64,000 nucleotides of DNA, from NCBI GenBank assembly GCA_000827265.1, contig KN834778.1:323097-387096 (forward strand), given 5' to 3'. This DNA is from Collybiopsis luxurians FD-317 M1. Taxonomy: Eukaryota; Basidiomycota; Agaricomycetes; Agaricales; Omphalotaceae. Both the position numbers and the translations under genes were made by a program. Under the pieces are notes generated by a model, which was given only the letters and a program-made list of their open reading frames with translations, was not told where the DNA came from and made no database searches. Every line of letters begins with the position of its first letter. Position 1 is the stretch's first letter. Positions 37,073 to 48,107 of this stretch are shown one piece after another.

Positions 37073-37570
37073 GCTCGAACAACTTTTAATTTCTCGTTCT
37101 CGACTCACAATAATGACGCTTGTTGTCTTTACCGATTAGAAACCTAGAGAAGAGGGCCGCGGTCGTGGGTGGAAGCGCAGCGTTTGCACAATGCAAGGGA
37201 CCTAACAGTATTCAATGCTCGATGATTTGCAATTTTGAATAGATAGTCCTGCTTGCTCGAAATAGTTGCTTTATCGATTCCTGTAGAACGACCTACCTAT
37301 CTATATATTGGATCGAGGATCGTGTACATCGGTGTAAGAAGGAAATGAGTCTTTGGTCAACGCTCCGGAAGGGTTTCGGGATGTATGAATGTGTGGGTGT
37401 TCAAATGCCGGGGAATGTTTGATATCTTGATGTCTGTTCCTGGACCTTGGACTTTAGCCGTTCAACCAATCTGCTTTCGTCTCAAAATCTCCCAGTCCTT
37501 TCCTGAGCGGAGCTTGACTTTCGCAACCGTCGAACGGTTACGCCCTTCACACTCTTTACTAGTGACCTAT
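37073..37570. other. intergenic stretch ahead of a membrane-protein gene
   Basis: 498 bp between tandem genes. The frame of the next gene is open from 37385, with an ATG there and two more before 37571, so its start could lie up to 62 codons upstream. The extra sequence is not conserved-looking, and I prefer the ATG at 37571. Confidence 0.35.
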
Positions 37571-39095
37571 ATGCAGAAACGCCCAAATTTAGTGCAATAT
37601 GTTCAATGTCTTTGCTTGTGCTCGTTATCTTCTTTTTGGTAAGTAATTTCCGGTTTTCCCGTAATGTCCGTCTGAGTCAAACTCTCTTGCTATAAGCTCT
37701 GTCTATCATCTGTAGTGCTGTCATTGCCTCTGTCGCAGTGTGGAACTTGGGATATACTGAAGCTCCATCAATATGTACGTACGTTCGAGTCAACGAATCC
37801 GAACTCGATACTGACTTTTTTCTTTCTTTTTTAATGTTTTTCAAAGCTCTTCCTCACGTCGTACAAGTGGATAGCTATGTGATATTCGTAGGAGGGTTTA
37901 CATTGTTGGCGACCTTCGTAGTGTGAGTTCTTGATTAGCTCCTGGCGCCAGTTTTAATGAGAAAGTCTGTCAGTATCTTCAGCGAAGTTGGCCGGGGTAG
38001 GAATTCATTGACCAGCCGAGTTTGGATCGATTGCTCGATTGCGTTCCTATATTTCCTCTTGAATTTAGGTAAGCTCGTCAGCCTTAATGCAAGTACGAAG
38101 ATCAACTTTTGTAGGTTCCGCGTCTGTTGTCACCGCCCTCCTTCCGTCGCGAATGTGCTCGGGTAATGAAATTATACAACCTTTTCTTTAAGTTGCTCAT
38201 ACGATGTCTTGAACATAGGTGATCAGCAGCTTCCAAGCGGGGCTTGTACGTCTACCAGGATTCTCCAGAGCTTCACTTGGCTTTTCACCATTATCTGTAA
38301 GTAATCGATTGAATCAAATCCGGTGTGTCTAACACCCTCCGTCCAGTGCTCGTCTACTTCCTCACCATTTTTATTACCGTCTTCATCCGTTCAAGTGACT
38401 CCAAGTTATGGAGCTACAGCGTTTATCAACTCTCTTCTTACGAAAGTAATAATAGTGTCAGACTGCAGTCGCCGCCCTCCTCTCCAATTCCCACCATGCT
38501 GCACCGTTTTATAAGACCCCCTCCTATCGCCGCGCCTAGGCCCCAGCGGGCAGTTAATGCTGTTCCAAATCTAATGCCCTACGCCTATCGCTCTGGTCTT
38601 AGCCCCGACTATCAGATAGAACACTTTCAGTTTCCGCTGAGATCTGATCCTCGGCCGCTAGGACAGATACAACGTCCACCTATCGCAGGTGCAGGACCTT
38701 CAAATCTCTATCCCGAGTTCCTGCGTTCATCCCTACTTCCGAACGCACTGCTTGCACCTTCGTCGTCTCGCAGAAATTCGTCCGTCCTCCCCGGCGGTGC
38801 CGCGCCGCCACAGGCGACAACGCAAGCATCCGGATCGCCGCCGCCTCTAGGAAATTGGCCACGCTCCGATATCATGCAACAAGTATCAAGGCGTTCAACC
38901 CGACGGATGACACCTCAAACCGTATCTGTACCCCAGAATCATGATGAGATACAAGGGCCCAACGGGTCAATATCTCGGTCAAAGCCATCTGGTCCGCGGA
39001 CCCGGGCTGGCTCCCATTCAGGTGGAACTACCAACACCAACCATCCTGCCCCCCTGGACCTGTCGAACATTAGTAGTCTGAGACCGAATCGCTGA
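37571..39095 (+). CDS. four-helix membrane protein with a disordered tail (MARVEL-like)
   Basis: Exons 37571-37638, 37716-37774, 37847-37922, 37974-38068, 38115-38162, 38219-38296 and 38347-39095 encode 390 residues. Four hydrophobic segments are evident: around SSFCAVIASVAVWNLG, SYVIFVGGFTLLATFVV, WIDCSIAFLYFLLNLGSASV and FTWLFTIILLVYFLTIFITV. Short loops, small residues in helix 3 and a cytosolic C-tail fit the MARVEL topology common in basidiomycetes. The tail of about 220 residues is Pro/Ser/Arg rich. No catalytic motif is visible. A second gene of the same layout lies at 56804-57969. The start codon is uncertain: in-frame ATGs exist upstream to 37385. Confidence 0.65.
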
Positions 39096-39258
39096 TGAAG
39101 GAAAAATTGCTCTAAGGCGAAGGCGCAGGCGCAGAGGACATTGTTATTTTTGTTATCCGTGTAGAACTAGTTGTACCAATTGTACCAATTTTCGTCCATT
39201 GAAGCTTATGTAAGGACCTCCGTTTCTCCGTCGTCTCCGCCTCGACCATCACAGTTAA

Positions 39259-41126
39259 ATGGCTACAAACCAACAGCGAGGGGCATCTACGGAACTTAGG
39301 GATGGAATATTGACGAAAGATGAGACTATGGTAAGGGGACGGAGGCTGATGAAGATACGGCGAACCATGTCGCCGTTGCTGTTTTCTGTACTAACTCTCT
39401 TCTTTCTTTCCTAGGCTAAGAGAGCTGAATCTGTTACTGAGAAGCGAGGGAAAGCTGGTTCCTCCTCACCGGAACCCGATAACGAAGACCAGCTACCAGA
39501 GGAGAATGACGAAATGGGAGATTATCGAACCGTAGGGCGAGTAGCGACAACAAGCGGGAAGACCCTGCCAAAGATAAAGCTCAAAGTTCAACCTAATTTC
39601 GACGATCCAGAGTCAGAGGAGGAGACTGGGAATCGTCCTATCTATACATCTGTCCCTTCAGCTCAGCCCGTTCCTTCCTCCTCGGCCAAACAACAACAAA
39701 AATTGGGGGGCAAGACTGTGCCAAAGGCAAAACAAGAAGTTCTGAGCATTCGGGTATGTTCCTTATCGCCTGATTGTGCAATTCATGTCTCTTACTGTTA
39801 CTTTAGGACCCCCCTTGCTGGCGCTGCAAAACACTGAACAAGCCTTGCGAGGCTTCGTCATTACGCTTTAGCTGTAACACTTGTTATAAAAGACATTGGG
39901 CGTGCAGCACCAATCCCCCACCGCCTCGCCAGAAGAAGGGCTCACATTCACATTCCGTTTCTGCACCTGCCAAAACCAAGTCCCTAGGCAATTCCACTGC
40001 AGGAGTTGGAGAAAGTATCAGTGCTGCTTCCACAAATCGCGGCCGTTCTCCACTTCGTAGTGCCTCCAAGCCGGCTAAGCGACCGCGATCACCCACTCCT
40101 CCCTCTGCTACTTCCGCTCCAGCAGCTACTACTTCTTCTCATCCACAGAACAAGAAGACTCGGACAAGCCTGCGAACCATTATCAAACCCCAGCAGGTCA
40201 ATGGATCCGCTTCTACCGCAGAACGCTCTGCTCCCTCTTCTGTCCGTCCGATTTCCTCAAATGTCCCTCAAGTACCTCGTTCCACAGAATACAAAGATTT
40301 GAAAGCTCAGGTTGATATATTGGTACAACATGATGGGCGTGCTCAGCAACTTTTAGAACAGCATAGCTTGATGCTCGATGCTGTTCTAGAGAATATGAAA
40401 GTCTTACTTGGCGACAAATTTGTCGAGGTCAAGGGAAAACCTACTCCCTCTGCCCCTTCTGTGTCGGGCCCGGTTACTTCTTTTGATGTTGATATCGATG
40501 AACTCGATGAACTCACGCCTATTGAGCGGTCTCCTGAACCTTCGCGGGCTTTTACGCCCGTAAATGGTGCTACTCATACCGCTGCTCCGAGCATGAATAC
40601 CAACACAAATGGCCACTTCGCTGGCCATTCCCACCCTGCGGAACAACCTCGAATCATCTCTGTGGCACCTGCTCGAACTTCAGAGGATCCCCGGAAAATG
40701 AGTCCCAGCAATGGGCGAAAGCTCGGTGCTGCTTCTAGTTTCAATGGCATGACTGCTATAACAACCACCACCGTACCAACTTCCTCCGCGAGAGATAATA
40801 TACCGCCGTATAGGGCAATCCTTAGCGCCTCGCGTACGACTACCGACAATGATGACGACGGCATAGAGGAAGAAGTGGATGATGATGCGCGCTCTATTCC
40901 CGGTATATCCGCGTTACCTGCAGCCGTATCCCCGACCTCAACCACATCCGTTGATGATCCTGAAGGCGGTTACATCGCGGATGCTTCTCATGGGCCAACG
41001 CCAGCACCGGTTGCCACTGGTTCCAATAAAGCTCCAAGTCCCCTTTCGACCAGACGCGAATCTCCATCTTTCGCTATGTCGCATGCCCGCGACCAAGGCG
41101 ATATACAGGTTGAATCTGCGATTTAG
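39259..41126 (+). CDS. protein with an internal Zn2Cys6-spaced cysteine cluster
   Basis: Exons 39259-39330, 39415-39753 and 39807-41126 encode 576 residues. Exon 3 opens with six cysteines at residues 141, 144, 151, 160, 163 and 170, spaced C-x2-C-x6-C-x8-C-x2-C-x6-C, exactly the fungal binuclear zinc-cluster pattern (CWRCKTLNKPC then CNTCYKRHWAC). Unusually it is internal rather than N-terminal, and the loop after Cys2 has little basic charge. Two Lys/Arg/Pro-rich segments follow (SKPAKRPRSP). Next comes a likely coiled coil (QVDILVQHDGRAQQLLEQHS, then MLDAVLENMKVLLGDKF), which in this family mediates dimerisation. An acidic/Ser-rich tail ends the protein. A transcription factor is the best guess; DNA binding is not proven. 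Confidence 0.75.
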
Positions 41127-41637
41127 TACCCTACCTGCGATGGGGATGATTTAAAAGAACACGATGATCAACGAGGTATTCACGTTCATCTATGGGGAAG
41201 CAAAAAGGAACATTTTGCGCTTGGCATATCTTTCTTTCCCTTATTCCTCCAAAGCTTGGGTTTCTCACTGTATTTGTTGGCTGTATCTTGTCGTACTTGG
41301 ATTGCTGTTCCAGGGCTGGGTTTACTTACTGCCACCGGTCCTTCGTTTCTCGGGGTCAAAGGCCGAATTGTATTATGTTTCCCGTTGTCTATTATCACTC
41401 AACTATAAGTACTCCTTCTGCCTCAACAGTTGCACAGGTTATTGGGTTCTCCTCTGTTTGCTTATGTGGTTTCATTTAGCCAAAACTTGGTCTGTGGACG
41501 CCATAAAACTTTCAGGTAGATTATCATGGTCCACTCGTCAACTTGAGTGGACCATCTTGTTTCGCGCTGACAAATAACAACCTTTGTGGACATTGCAAGT
41601 GAACAGATACGAAAGTAAACTAACACGAACACTGTAA
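41127..41637. other. convergent intergenic region
   Basis: 511 bp between the zinc-cluster gene and the glucuronoyl esterase. A hydrophobic + strand frame (41164-41577) is open but has no supporting features; this is most likely 3' untranslated sequence of both genes. Confidence 0.35.
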
Positions 41638-42900
41638 TCAGGTCAGCGTAGGGACGGCCCAATCGATCCATTGAGTCTGGTTCCACAGTACGCCGTTGAA
41701 AACCATGTTAGAAGAGAAAAAATTAGAGGTGTCGACATCCTGGTCGAGCAAGAATTTGTTAATGAACGCGTCCAAAGATGCGGTAAGGTTAGCCGGCCAG
41801 GCGCAATGGAGGTGGCCCCCGATTTGCTCGAATCCGTGGTTTTCCGGAACACCCAGGGCTTCATAAACTGCGCGCGCGCCGGTTTGGCAGCCAAAGGATG
41901 ATACAGGGCTCAGCCAAACGTAGTCAGTGTTCTCATATCCGATCAATCCTCGCGGGGCTACCATGGCTAAAAGCGAATGATGATCATATGGAAGTACATT
42001 CAGAGTATCGACATAATTGTCGAATACTGGCGAAAACCAAACGTTTTCCTGTACGATCTCGGTTGCAGTCTGGACTACGGCGCCGTTGTTTTGTTCAAAT
42101 AGGGAAATTCGCCAGCCTGCATCACCTCCAGAACCAGACTCTTGGGGTATGGTCAAGGCAATCCGGGGTTCAAACGCCCCAGCCATGAGAGCGCCCTTAC
42201 CGTCTCGCGAGCAGCCTGTAACCCCGATTCTTTGGGTGTTGATACGAGCTGCTGGTGTTTCTTCAAGGATATCTATTATACGGCTCACTCCCCAAGTCCA
42301 GGCGGTCATGGCGCTGGCATTGGCGTTTGACCCGTAGAGGTTGTAAAAAGTACCAACGCCTCGACTGGACTGGTCATTCTGCTGGGCCATTGCAGAGTTC
42401 TCATAGTTCAGTGTCGCGATCTGAAAGCTGCATCAAAGACTGCATTAAAAAAAAACCACCTTACTTACCCCAGCCGGTATAGGAATACTGCCACCTTCGA
42501 ATCCAATCATCAAGGGCCAGCCAGTGGACGGAGCGGTACCACCGGGATATGTGATAATGGAAGAGAAACTAACGACGGCGCCCTCGTTTGAAGCGGTTAT
42601 GGTCAGATTGCCACTATTTCCTGACTGAGTGAAGGTGCCTGTAAGATTGTCAGGCCTAGGTGGTAAAAACCCAGCTTCATAGCCTTGAATCAAGGCTGCG
42701 AGCTGGGCCCGGCGACAATCCCACTCGGTTTTAGTGAGAACAGGCGTATTATTATTGAACAAGAAGGGATTCGGGAGGGCAGCATCGTTGAAATCCGGAA
42801 TAGTTGATGGAGTAGGGCATGAGCTAGGCGCTGTAGATTGAGCGAGAATGACTTTCAGCAGGGCTAAGGCTGCGAATCGTAGCGCTGCACAAGACTTCAT
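41638..42900 (-). CDS. secreted glucuronoyl methylesterase (CE15)
   Basis: Extracellular esterase that cleaves the ester bond between lignin alcohols and 4-O-methyl-glucuronic acid of xylan, detaching lignin from hemicellulose. Exons are 42900-42469 and 42420-41638, 404 residues. A signal peptide is evident ([20 protein letters not shown]). The nucleophile motif is [13 protein letters not shown] (G-C-S-R-x-G-K); the glutamate lies in [13 protein letters not shown] and the histidine in [19 protein letters not shown] is also typical. Several N-x-T/S sites suggest glycosylation. There is no cellulose-binding module, so it is the catalytic-domain-only form. It points to a plant-biomass-degrading fungus. 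Confidence 0.92.
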
Positions 42901-43406
42901 CCTGAAACAGATGTATGTAGCTGGGGTGGTCAGCCACGGAATTTATAAGTTGGCGTCTTTCAAGTTTAGAACAAAATCCCATCCTGTGAAGCAGTCATCC
43001 GATAGATTGAAAATACAGTCAGATGAGAAGCTGGAGCGTTGAGTGAAGGGGTGAAGGGAAGCAACGGAAAAGAGCTCAAGATAGCTCTGACGAGGATCAT
43101 ACGACCTGGATGTAAAAACGTCCGGGACACGAGCGTGGACTGAAATGTCCGAAAGTTGTCCGAGTTACCAGCGACTGACTGATTGCGGGGAGGAAAGGTG
43201 GATCTGAACGTGATGCGAGTTGAAGCTACTAGCAAGTGTGGATTTACCTAGATTCACTGAACAAGACACTTATCGAAACCTATAATGCACATCGCGTCTC
43301 TTCAACTCTGAGCAAGAGCGCATATGATCGTGTTTAGGGGTAGGACCCCAGTCACCACCTGTCACCGAACAACAGCGCTGCAGTACTCTACCTTTCCATT
43401 ATTACC
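42901..43406. promoter_or_regulatory. divergent promoter region, CE15 / YVC1
   Basis: 506 bp between divergent start codons. No TATA box or known cellulase-regulator site stands out by eye. Nothing coding is recognised. Confidence 0.3.
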
Positions 43407-46400
43407 ATGGATGATGAGCTTCTTGGTGAGACTCAGTTTTTGGCTCCCTCTCAAGAATACTTGTCTTCAGTCAAAGTCTTTCCTCTCATACCGGCCATTA
43501 AGAAAGAAATAATTGTGAGTCCAAGTTTTGGAACGTACAACAGTTTTACCACGCTAAGGAACTCTTAGAAAACTATTGGTATGCATATTGCGAGTGTGGT
43601 GAAGAGAGAAAACGCCAACTCATCTTGTTACTCCTCCAGACAGCCCGCTAAGCTGGGAGTGAGTAGGTCGAATCAGTTTTATCGAACTTTGCTTCTCACC
43701 CCGCTGTCGTTCAGGCAACTCACTGCCTCAGATATTAATTTCTCAATAGTGAGGCCCATCGTGTTCAAGTTTGCTCGCCTCAACAATTTGTCCATCGTAT
43801 ATGCATGTTTGGTTGTTCGCTCGTATTTTCTGAGAGAGTCGGAGAGTGCGTGTTCAAAACAGGCTGCTGTTCCGAAACTGATCCCTTCCGTTCTAAAGAT
43901 GATTTGGCTCATGCTGGAGGTCTGTGGATCTTCCCTTCATCTAAATCACACTTCCGAACTCCATGCTAGTCAATCGTTCTAGAGCAAATCTGTGTGAACT
44001 ACTGGCGATGAAGCTTCTCAGTCACTTCGCAGAAGACCATATGCGCCTCGTCGCTGTGTTGACAACTAGCTGGAACCCTCTCGCTGGTGCTACTGCCCAC
44101 TTTGTAGGCGAAGTCCAGCGAGTCTTACGATGCGATGAATACGATCTTAACCACCCACAGAGTGCTCTGGAGGTAAGCATAAATCTATGTACGGTAAACT
44201 CCTCTGATATTGAACTTGAATTATCAGATAGGTATTTCGACATTTTCGACCCGATTCCTCTCTTCCCCGGTAACTCAGAGAGTTGTAAACGACGTTTACA
44301 CCGGACGGATTGTATTCTCGACTGCTGCAACCCGTTCAGTCTTAGCCGACAATTACAAGCACCGGAGTATACAGGTAAAGTTCGGATTCATCGCTTTCTG
44401 GCTTTACTCACGTTCCATTGTCAAGTTTTATAATTGGAGAGCAGCTCCATTTCTCGACCATTACAGGTGCGTGCGAGAAATCTTCGTAATTAGTACTAAA
44501 GTACTTATGACTGACAGGCTTCGTGTTCCGAAATACGGGGCCATATTGGAGTTTCTTAATTTCTCTGTTTTGTTAGTAACTTTTGTCCTCTGTCTGTCGA
44601 GTAAGTTTACCTTAGGATCTCAACTCGGCGTCTGCTAATAGAGACACTAGATCGCAACCTCGAAAAGACTAACTTGTGGGAGTGGGCGTTCATTCTGTTT
44701 GCGTCTGCATTTGCTTTGGAAGAATACACAGCAGTAACCGAGCACGGATGGGGAAGTGAGTACAACCTATTGTAAAGTTTGGCCATCTGCTGAGTATCCT
44801 TAGTATACATCTTAAATGCAAGCCTGCTGTTTTCCTTTCGATACAAATATAATTGCTAACTATCTTATACAGATGTGGAATGTTTTTGATACTACATTTC
44901 TGGGCATTTTTTCCACATATCTTGTTTTGCGGATACGAGGTGTTGCGTATAACGATCGTAGGTTCTTTGATGGCACGGAATGAACGAGTGCTGAATCTAG
45001 GTATAGAGGCGTCTTCGGAAATGGCATTCGATATACTAGCCTGTGGCGCCTGCATTCTGTTACCCAGGTATGAGAGCCGACGTTCTTTCGCGCTACTCTA
45101 TCTCCTAAAAAAATTCCTCATAGGCTGGCTTTTTTTGCTGTAAAGAATACGGTGATCGTATTGTATGTGTGGATTCCTTTTCTCGTAGCTTTTTTAAAAC
45201 TGCCATTAGGGCTCTTCGGGCCATGATCGCAGAATTCATCTTCTTCATTGCGATAGCCACTATCTGTTTTTCTGGAATACTTTTTACTCTTTGGACCCTT
45301 GGTAAGTATATTCCTACTTTTTGGGGTGCGCTTTGAGTTGAGGATGGACTGATTTAGCCGGAACAACAAATCAGCTCGTCGAAGATCGGCGCAAATGGAC
45401 TTTGAAATCTATTTCATGGCTGATGGTTCAAATTTGGTTTGGAAAGTATGTGATATGTGAAAGGCGGTGACCATTTGTTTTGAACAAAAAGGACTGAACT
45501 CCATTTGCAGTACATACCTTAGTTTTGGAGAAGCTAGTAGCTTTCATCCTGTCCTTGGACCGGTGTTGATGACATGTTTCGCCGCACTGTCTAATACTCT
45601 TCTGTTGACGAGTGAGGAACCCCATCTATCTGTGTTCCGTTTGTTCTGAAAGACTGCTAGTATTGATTTCTATCCTGTCCAACACCGTTGCAAGGATTGA
45701 TGCGGTAGGTGAACCTTGTTGCTGTTACATTCGATCGACTAATCGTCCTCCAAAAGAATATCACGCAAGAGGTAGGGTCCCATATGTCGTTAGCTGTGGT
45801 TGATTGTGACGTCTTTCAGCATCTGTTTCAATTCACAATCACCACAATTGAAGGGTGAGTTTAGATATCGGACACTCAGATTACAGCTGAAGATACGCCA
45901 ACAGTGTCAAGACTGATGCTTTGTTTTCTTATCAACCTCCGTTCAACATCCTAGCGTTTATTATCTTGAAGCCAGCTAGCTGGATTGTTTCTCCCCGCGC
46001 TTTGCACTCCCTGAATGTTTTTTTAATCAAAGCCACTAGTTTTCCTATACTTGTGACCATCGGCATCTACGAACGTTATCTCGCACACGGACAGGCTTTA
46101 CGAGAATCTGGGAAGTCAGTAATGCATTCATTATTTAACAGTCTTCCCCGTCAAATCAAGAATATCCCGATCTTCGACGCCTTTACTTCAGCCAACATCT
46201 ATGAAGCCATCTTTGACGTCGAGACAGAGCAGGATGTCGAGTTGCTCGGTGATTCGGATGATGAAGCACCTGCCTTGCGCTCTATCGGGAACGTTTCATA
46301 TCCTGCATCTCCGACTTCTGCTCACATTCGCAAAAGACCATCATCCAGTCTCGAACCGCCACGCAGGGATCATTCCCCTCTAGACTCACCACGATTGCGC

Positions 46401-46758
46401 CCCATATCGGCAAACTTGGATGTATACGCTTCCGCGGAAGTGCCTTCAGCACAAAGCAGAAGTCCTCTTGCAAGACTTTTCACTAGAACTCCTTCAGAAA
46501 ACCCGGTTTCGACTGCCGCAGCCTCAGTTGAGGCTAGTGTGAAGCAGGTGGAGGCCCTAGTGAATGAACTGAAGAGTTTGCCCATTCACCGTGTTCGAGA
46601 CGAGATGAAAGAACTACAGGTGAGGGTTGCTGAAGGCACACTGGAATTTTGCGGTTCCTGATGTTATTTTTATGCAGGACCGTCAAGCTCGCATTGAAAA
46701 TCTCTTACTAGCGCTTACACGGGGCATGCGACAGAGCGACCTTGATCGGGCACATTGA
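43407..46758 (+). CDS. YVC1: Yvc1-type vacuolar TRP cation channel
   Basis: Calcium-release channel of the fungal vacuole membrane (TRP superfamily). I resolve 23 exons: 43407-43425, 43471-43514, 43569-43578, 43640-43658, 43715-43845, 43899-43919, 43970-44172, 44228-44374, 44426-44466, 44518-44600, 44642-44755, 44804-44817, 44873-44957, 45001-45067, 45124-45168, 45210-45301, 45358-45445, 45511-45611, 45661-45704, 45757-45771, 45820-45854, 45905-46619 and 46678-46758; 737 residues. Family blocks: VVRPIV-like FSIVRPIVFKFARLN, GATAHFVGEVQRVL, RAPFLDHYR-like AAPFLDHYRLRVPKYG, NMWNVFDTTFLGIF, ALRAMIAEFIFFIAIA, WLMVQIWFGNTYLSF and FSYQPPFNILAFIILKP. About six membrane helices lie at residues 230-500. 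The intron 44818-44872 begins GCAAGC (GC-AG). Exons of 10-19 nt make this model the hardest to find automatically. Confidence 0.88.
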
Positions 46759-46911
46759 TTAAGGTCACACTCGACGCTCCTGTACCGTACGTCGACTATT
46801 ACAGGGATTGGGTTGTAATTCTAGCTGTGTACCGAGAATATTACGAGTGTAGAATAATTTACAGCAATGAGCAATGTGAACGTGAATTTGAGTCCAATGT
46901 CCTCCACTGCA

Positions 46912-47912
46912 TCACATAGCCTTCATCTTTTTTCTCGCCTCAGCTCGTTCCGCAAGGTCAACACCCACAAGTATTTTTGAGGCTTTCCACAATTGTACGA
47001 CATTGATGATGTTCTTCAAAAGACATACAGGAGCAGTCAATGCAGCAACAGCTTCGGCGTAGGTCAGGTGTGCCATGAAGTGACCAAAATAGGGTACCCA
47101 AATCCATGAAAAGTCCATCGGAACGGGCGTGGCAGTCCATTTTGCAACGTACAGCGCGACAAAGAATAACTCGTTGCCTGCGCAGACCAAGAACAGCGTC
47201 CGCTAAAGAAACGTCAGTGTCAAGAACAAAAGAGGAAACAAACCACTTGAGCTCACCGGATCATTGTAGTATAACCATAGGATCCTACTAACATCGCTAG
47301 TAACCTTCTTATGACTTGCTGAGCCGGTAGCGAGTGAACTATAAATCCGTTTCAGTCAAAACCGCGTAGAATAGGGCTTCGATCTCTTACCTGTACATAT
47401 GCATGTAGTGACTGCTGAAATCGAGTGCGATAAGAAACTGGAATAGGATGGCCCAGGTAGGATACGCGATGGCAAGATAGCATAGTAAACAGGAAGTCGT
47501 GCAACTGAAACGCAAGTTAGTGTTGCATATGAGAAACGACACTGAATGAGAGCAAACCGGTCAGTAACCATATCCAGAACAGCACCAAACTTGGACGTTT
47601 CTCCACGAGCGCGTGCAACTTGACCGTCGACTGCGTCAAGCAGGCATGAGACGGAATAGGATATGGTACAAGCTATCGGATGGTAGCTCATAAAATGAAG
47701 GGAAACGGCAGCAAGTATAACTCTGGTGTATCCTGGAAGCATATTTCAGACCTAATATCGATGCAGACAGGAAAGACCTTACCAATCAAGTTGGGAGCAA
47801 AAAGGAAGACATTTTCGGAATAATTCTGAGCGGTGGCAAGGTCCACAGCTTCCTTCGCGTCAACGTGACTGATAGATTTTGGCCTTCTACTGCGAGAATT
47901 TGTCTGAGACAT
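46912..47912 (-). CDS. PIS1: phosphatidylinositol synthase
   Basis: CDP-diacylglycerol:inositol 3-phosphatidyltransferase of the ER membrane, the only route to phosphatidylinositol. Exons are 47912-47783, 47732-47558, 47504-47391, 47338-47257 and 47202-46912, 263 residues. The CDP-alcohol phosphotransferase signature D-G-x2-A-R-x8-G-x3-D-x3-D is complete in VDGQVARARGETSKFGAVLD followed by MVTDR; the CTTSCLLCYLAIAYP that follows starts exon 3. N-terminal ENVFLFAPNLIGYTRVILA and the multiple hydrophobic helices fit the family. Divergent to asparagine synthetase with 195 bp between start codons; its 3' end converges on YVC1 at 153 bp. Confidence 0.94.
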
Positions 47913-48107
47913 GTTGAAAAGGTTGAGGAAGAGGAAGAAGGAGAGAGGGAGAGAGTTTTCCAGACGCGTTTTACGTACTGGCCAAATAGTAAGCCTCAAT
48001 CTTTATCTTATCTCATACCTTTATCTAATCTTATCTTGAGAATTTCTAGTCCTCAGTTCTTGTCCGAGTCACAAATTATCCTTGCATCTAAACTACCATC
48101 TGTCCAT

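Noticed and set aside
37385..37570. Upstream in-frame ATG as start of the first MARVEL-like protein
   Set aside because: Would add 62 residues of unconvincing sequence before the first helix; kept only as an alternative.
41164..41577. Hydrophobic 137-codon + strand frame downstream of the zinc-cluster gene
   Set aside because: Most likely 3' untranslated sequence; overlapping frames on both strands are equally open and none has a recognisable domain.
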